Origin: Lasiosphaeris hirsuta
Taxonomy: Eukaryota; Ascomycota; Sordariomycetes; Sordariales; Lasiosphaeriaceae
Assembly (NCBI GenBank): GCA_030549175.1
Contig: JAUKUA010000001.1
Location: 4,154,001 to 4,218,000, forward strand
Direction of reading: 5' to 3'
Length of the DNA stretch: 64,000 bases
A program made the position numbers and the translations under genes. Under the pieces are notes generated by a model, which was not told the DNA's origin, did not search any database, and worked only from the letters and a program-made list of their open reading frames with translations. Shown in pieces: positions 60,500-64,000 of the stretch (positions are counted from its first letter, which is position 1; the number at the start of each line of letters is the position of its first letter).

Positions 60500-61388
60500 T
60501 TAGCTGCTGGCTACTTCAGTATGATATGGCAAGGAGGGGAACGCACTCTCAACATCCGCAACACTCTGCTGCAGGATTTGCTGCAGGGTCTTGGGGTTCT
60601 CCAACTCCTTCTGCACCTTGGCAATGATGCTCTGGGCGAGCTCTGTCTGTTGCCTCTGCTTAACCTGACCCTCGTAACGCACCCAGGAATCCAGAACGGA
60701 CTTGGCCTCGGCAGCCAAGGCAGTCTTCTGCTCGAGCTCGTACGCCTGAGCCTCAAGCTTGGCGGTTTCCTTCAACAAAACATGTCAGAGCCCTGTCCAT
60801 TGTCGGTGCCTCCAAATTCATCTGGGCTTACCTTGGACACCTCGAAGAGGGTCTTGGTGATGTCAATGACTCCAGTCATCTGCTGAACATCCTCGATCCG
60901 GTTCTTGACGGCCTGTGTGTGGTCGGTACGCGCGGAGTTCAGGATGCCCTTGATCTTGTCCGTCTGCGACTCGGCCCACTCCTTGTACATGGGACCTCCG
61001 TACTTGATGAGGGCACCCCAGACGCTGAGCAGGCAGAAGGCGACAACGGTCTCCTCGTTGACAACGTAATACTCGTTGCTGATGGCGTAGATGGACATGC
61101 CGGCGGCGGACGAGAGGATGGCCGTCTTGGAGATCAGGCTGCTACCGGGGAGCGCATCGATGATGGATTGTGCCTTGGTCTTGGGGTCCTGGGCTGGGAC
61201 GCCGGACGACTGGCGCGAGGCGGCGATCGAGGAGATGGCGGGGAGAGCGCGCTGAGCAACACTCGGTCGGAGGCGGGCAGCCCCTGTGGTGCTGGTGGTC
61301 AGCGATTGAGAGCTCAATTGACATGCTATCGCTGTCTGGAAGCTCCATCTAACTCACCGAGAGCAGTTCTCGCCAGACGGGACGCCAT
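60500..61388 (-). CDS. atp4: mitochondrial ATP synthase subunit 4 (subunit b)
   Basis: Three minus-strand exons (61388-61358, 61283-60832, 60769-60500) encode 250 aa. The introns of 74 and 62 nt are GT-AG. The N-terminus MASRLARTALGAARLRPSVAQR is Arg-rich, lacks acidic residues and fits a mitochondrial presequence. Two membrane helices lie at about 62-105 (KTAILSSAAGMSIYAI and ETVVAFCLLSVWGALIKYGG). A long charged helix forms the peripheral stalk (residues about 105-240). Subunit b anchors the F1 head to the membrane sector of complex V so that proton flow drives ATP synthesis. Length matches fungal orthologues. It is divergent from noc4 and shares its promoter region. Confidence 0.95.
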
Positions 61389-61700
61389 TGTGGATATAGA
61401 GGGGATCGGCTTGTTGACTTCTTGACGTAGTTTGCAGCTTCAAGGACGAATTGAGGTTTTAACGGAATGCGTTGGCCCGGGTCTTGCCCGATCGCCTGTC
61501 ACGTGGACTCGCAGCTGACAGATTCGATCCACCCAATTTTCCAGCAACTTGAATTGAGTGGATAAGCGATAACGTGCGCCCCACTTGAACTTTTTGTTTA
61601 TCGATTGCAGCAACTTCAATGTGAGATACCCTGACTTTGACCAGTGAATCAATTGGCAACCAAGACCAACCTCAATCTCTAATCCTAACCTGCTGACGAA
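61389..61700. promoter_or_regulatory. shared divergent promoter of atp4 and noc4 with CACGTG box
   Basis: Only 312 bp separate the two start codons. A CACGTG palindrome at 61500-61505 lies 112 bp from the atp4 ATG and 196 bp from the noc4 ATG. The rest includes T-rich stretches on the plus strand. Co-regulation of a mitochondrial and a ribosome-biogenesis gene through one region is inference. Confidence 0.5.
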
Positions 61701-63470
61701 ATGCCGGCAGTAGTCATGGATACGGCAGTAATGTCTTCCGCTCCGAAAAGAAAACGCCAAGAGAACGGCAAAGAGACGAAAAAGCGAAGGAAATCAGCTG
61801 GCGATGACGAGGAATTAGACGTCGATGAGGAGAAGTCGCAGATCGAAATACTCACAGCAGAGATCTTCGAATCCAGGAAACACTACAACAATATCGCTAC
61901 ATTGATCGGACTCATGAAGGAACAGGATGAGGACACACATACCGCCCTGGCTGCTGCAGAATCTCTCTGTCGAGTCTTTATCCGGCTTCTTGCACTCGGC
62001 AGCTTGGTGAGGAAGAGGGACGCTTCAGAAAAGGGCGCTACGGTCACGATATGGCTTAGGGAACGGCTCGCAGAATACCAAGACGCCTTGGCGGCTCTGC
62101 TTCAGAAGACTGGCACGGCGCATCGGGCCTTGTTACTCGCCATGGTCCTCTTGAAGGCGGAGGCACAGCACATCAACGACAAGGAAGAAGCATCGTTCCC
62201 CCGGGGTTCATTTTCGCGTATTGTCACGGCAGTCCTTGAGTCACCAGCTGAGGAATTGCTACTAGTGTTCGACCAGGACTGGGTAAGCGAGTTTGATGAT
62301 ATACGATTCTATGCGCTCCAGGAAATCAAGTACGGTCCTCTCCATACCCTTTTTGAGATGTGCGCTAATTGTATACAGGGTGTACCTGACTGGGCGGGAT
62401 CAACCTGTTCATGAGATTGTCCGGGATAGAATCTTTGACCTGCTCATCGGCATCGAGGATGTGCCGGGGTCGAGCGAAGAACTGGAGGACTTCTACATTG
62501 ATCGCCCCAACAAAAAGAAGCATGCCCTCTATTCTCTTACGCAGCACAAGAAGCAGGCACAGGAGGCCTGGATAGCACTAATGAACCTGGGGCTGAGCAA
62601 GGACCAAAGGAAACAAGTTCTGGAGTCCATGGCAGGCTCGATTGCCCCTTGGTTCACCAAGCCAGAGTTATTGATGGACTTCCTAACAGACTGTTATAAC
62701 TCAGGCGGCTCCCTCTCGCTCCTGGCGCTTTCGGGCGTGTTCTACCTTATCCAGGAGCGCAACCTCGACTATCCCTCTTTCTACACAAAGCTATATTCGT
62801 TGCTGGACGCCGACATCCTGCATTCCAAATATCGATCCCGATTTTTCCGCCTCCTCGACCAATTCCTGGCATCTTCACATTTGCCCGCTGTTCTCGTGGC
62901 AAGCTTCATCAAGCGTCTGGCCCGTCTGACACTCAATGCGCCGCCTAGTGCGGTTGTGGCCATCGTCCCATGGTTCTACAACATTTTCAAAAAGCATCCC
63001 CTCTGTACTTTCATGATGCATCGGGTACCACGAACCCAAGAGGAGAGGGATTTGCTGCAGAGCGAGGGTTTCTCAGATCCATTCTTGCCGGACGAGGTAG
63101 ATCCCATGGAGACGCATGCCATCGACAGCTGCATCTGGGAGATTGTGCAGCTGCAATCGCACTACCACCCCAACGTCGCAACCATTGCGAAAATCATCTC
63201 GGAGCAGTTCACCAAGCAGTCATATGGCCTGGAAGACTTTTTGGATCATTCCTACAGCAGTGTGAGTGCTTGCTCCCAGGAAGGAAGCTGTGTGGGACGT
63301 CAAACTGACAATACATGTTACAGCTGATTGAGGCAGAAATGTCCAAAGATGTTAAGAAGGCCCCTGTTGTGGAGTTCATGATCCCTAAGAGGATATTTAC
63401 CAAGGTCGACTCTGCAGCAGAAGAGAGCGATAGCCTGCTTGTTAGCCTTTGGGATTTTGGTTCCTCATAA
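61701..63470 (+). CDS. noc4: nucleolar complex protein Noc4 (CBF/Mak21 family)
   Basis: Three exons (61701-62329, 62379-63261, 63324-63470) encode 552 aa. The introns of 49 and 62 nt are GT-AG and keep frame. The N-terminus carries the basic PKRKRQENGKETKKRRK nuclear/nucleolar signal (about 15-31). Helical repeats follow. The CBF/Mak21 domain occupies roughly residues 300-470 and includes the conserved LSVLSGVFYLIQ-like block (here SLLALSGVFYLIQERNLDYPSFY), FFRLLDQFL and the family signature YNIFKKHP. Noc4 binds Nop14 and is required for 40S subunit assembly as part of the SSU processome. Length equals that usual for fungal Noc4. ATG 61701 was chosen as the first in frame; later in-frame ATGs exist at codons 6 and 11. 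Confidence 0.95.
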
Positions 63471-63650
63471 AATCGAGCCTGCCGTGTAAGTGCGTTCTTT
63501 GGCCTGAGGCATAACCGTGAACTTCACGTCTAGGGGCCTCAACTTCTCGAGCTGTTCCCTCCGCGTGGCGCAGGGCAACGTGGTGTTTGTACACCGAATG
63601 TCTCGGGAACTGGCTTTTAGGATATCGGCTGCCTCCCAGATGAAATGGGC
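63465..63650 (-). other. coding-like segment antisense to the noc4 3' end
   Basis: On the minus strand a frame of about 60 codons ending in TGA at 63465-63467 has GC-rich third positions and protein-like composition (for example TNTTLPCATRREQLEKLRPL and KFTVMPQAKERTYTAGS). Its stop overlaps the noc4 stop. No ATG or clear splice acceptor was found upstream, and the sequence beyond 63660 does not look coding. It may be the last exon of a convergent gene, a gene fragment or chance. Confidence 0.25.
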
Positions 63651-64000
63651 CGGACCGGAGCCGGGGAAACAACCCCGCAATGTCAACACATAGGAACACA
63701 AAGGTGTGGAGCCGGCATAATATGGAAGCTTCAAGTGTTACGACGGCTCGAGGACGGGGGAATCTTGCGTGATGGCGACACTTGGGACCTTCGACCGCGG
63801 CCAGCCAGTTAGGAGCCAGTTAGGATGGGGGTTGATTAACCACCCTGTCACAGACAGGTGTAACTGGCCTGACTTATCTGCAGTGTTACTTCTCTTGTTG
63901 GACACGAGTTGCTGCTGACTCCAATCTCGAATTATTCCCCCACGAAACACGGAACTGTACCTATTTTCACGCCCCGATCCCTAGTATAGGGCACAGCCTA
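63471..64000. other. noc4 3' flank to window end
   Basis: Apart from the antisense coding-like segment, this part has no recognised gene. A duplicated AGCCAGTTAGGA-type motif occurs near 63804-63826. Confidence 0.4.

Overview
The window is nuclear DNA of a filamentous ascomycete, most likely a sordariomycete close to the Sordariales or Chaetomiaceae. This is inferred from moderately GC-rich coding sequence with C or G at third codon positions, introns mostly of 50-98 nt, the mix of housekeeping families, and long gene-free stretches full of microsatellites and homopolymers. I saw no rDNA, tRNA, CRISPR, plasmid or viral gene. Exon structures were read by hand from splice signals and reading-frame continuity; no expression data or database search was available.

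Left part (1-18982): an APH-family phosphotransferase gene (946-2299, +) converges on a large RING-type E3 ligase gene with a His/Gln-rich N-terminus (3721-6389, -). A desert of about 8.3 kb follows, then a small Cys-rich ORF (14683-14871, -) and the anaphase-promoting complex subunit 2 gene (15656-18982, -).

Middle part (18983-46736): two more deserts of about 9.5 and 16.7 kb flank a four-exon gene for a C2HC/C2H2-like nuclear regulator (28488-29986, -). They hold G/C homopolymers, (CA)n and (TG)n tracts, a GGCCGGGG minisatellite and only weak small-ORF candidates.

Right part (46737-63470) is compact housekeeping DNA: an F-box protein with an acidic tail (46737-49492, -), the V-ATPase assembly factor Pkr1 (51449-51961, +), the core spliceosomal protein SmD1 (52654-53312, +), the eRF1 methyltransferase Mtq2 (53844-54626, -), a second small Cys-rich protein (55251-55629, -), a seven-exon Yvc1-type TRP channel (56088-58791, -), mitochondrial ATP synthase subunit 4 (60500-61388, -) and nucleolar Noc4 (61701-63470, +). 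Atp4 and Noc4 share a divergent 312-bp promoter. Between yvc1 and atp4 lies a 310-codon frame broken by six stops that are all TAG, which looks like a decayed gene.

The genes do not form one pathway. Themes are ubiquitin-dependent regulation (RING, APC2, F-box), gene expression (SmD1, Mtq2, Noc4), and vacuolar or mitochondrial energetics and ion handling (Pkr1, Yvc1, Atp4). The most unusual parts are the deserts beside the two putative regulators, the TAG-only relic, the two small Cys-rich proteins and a G9-C18-G23 homopolymer triad near 42 kb.
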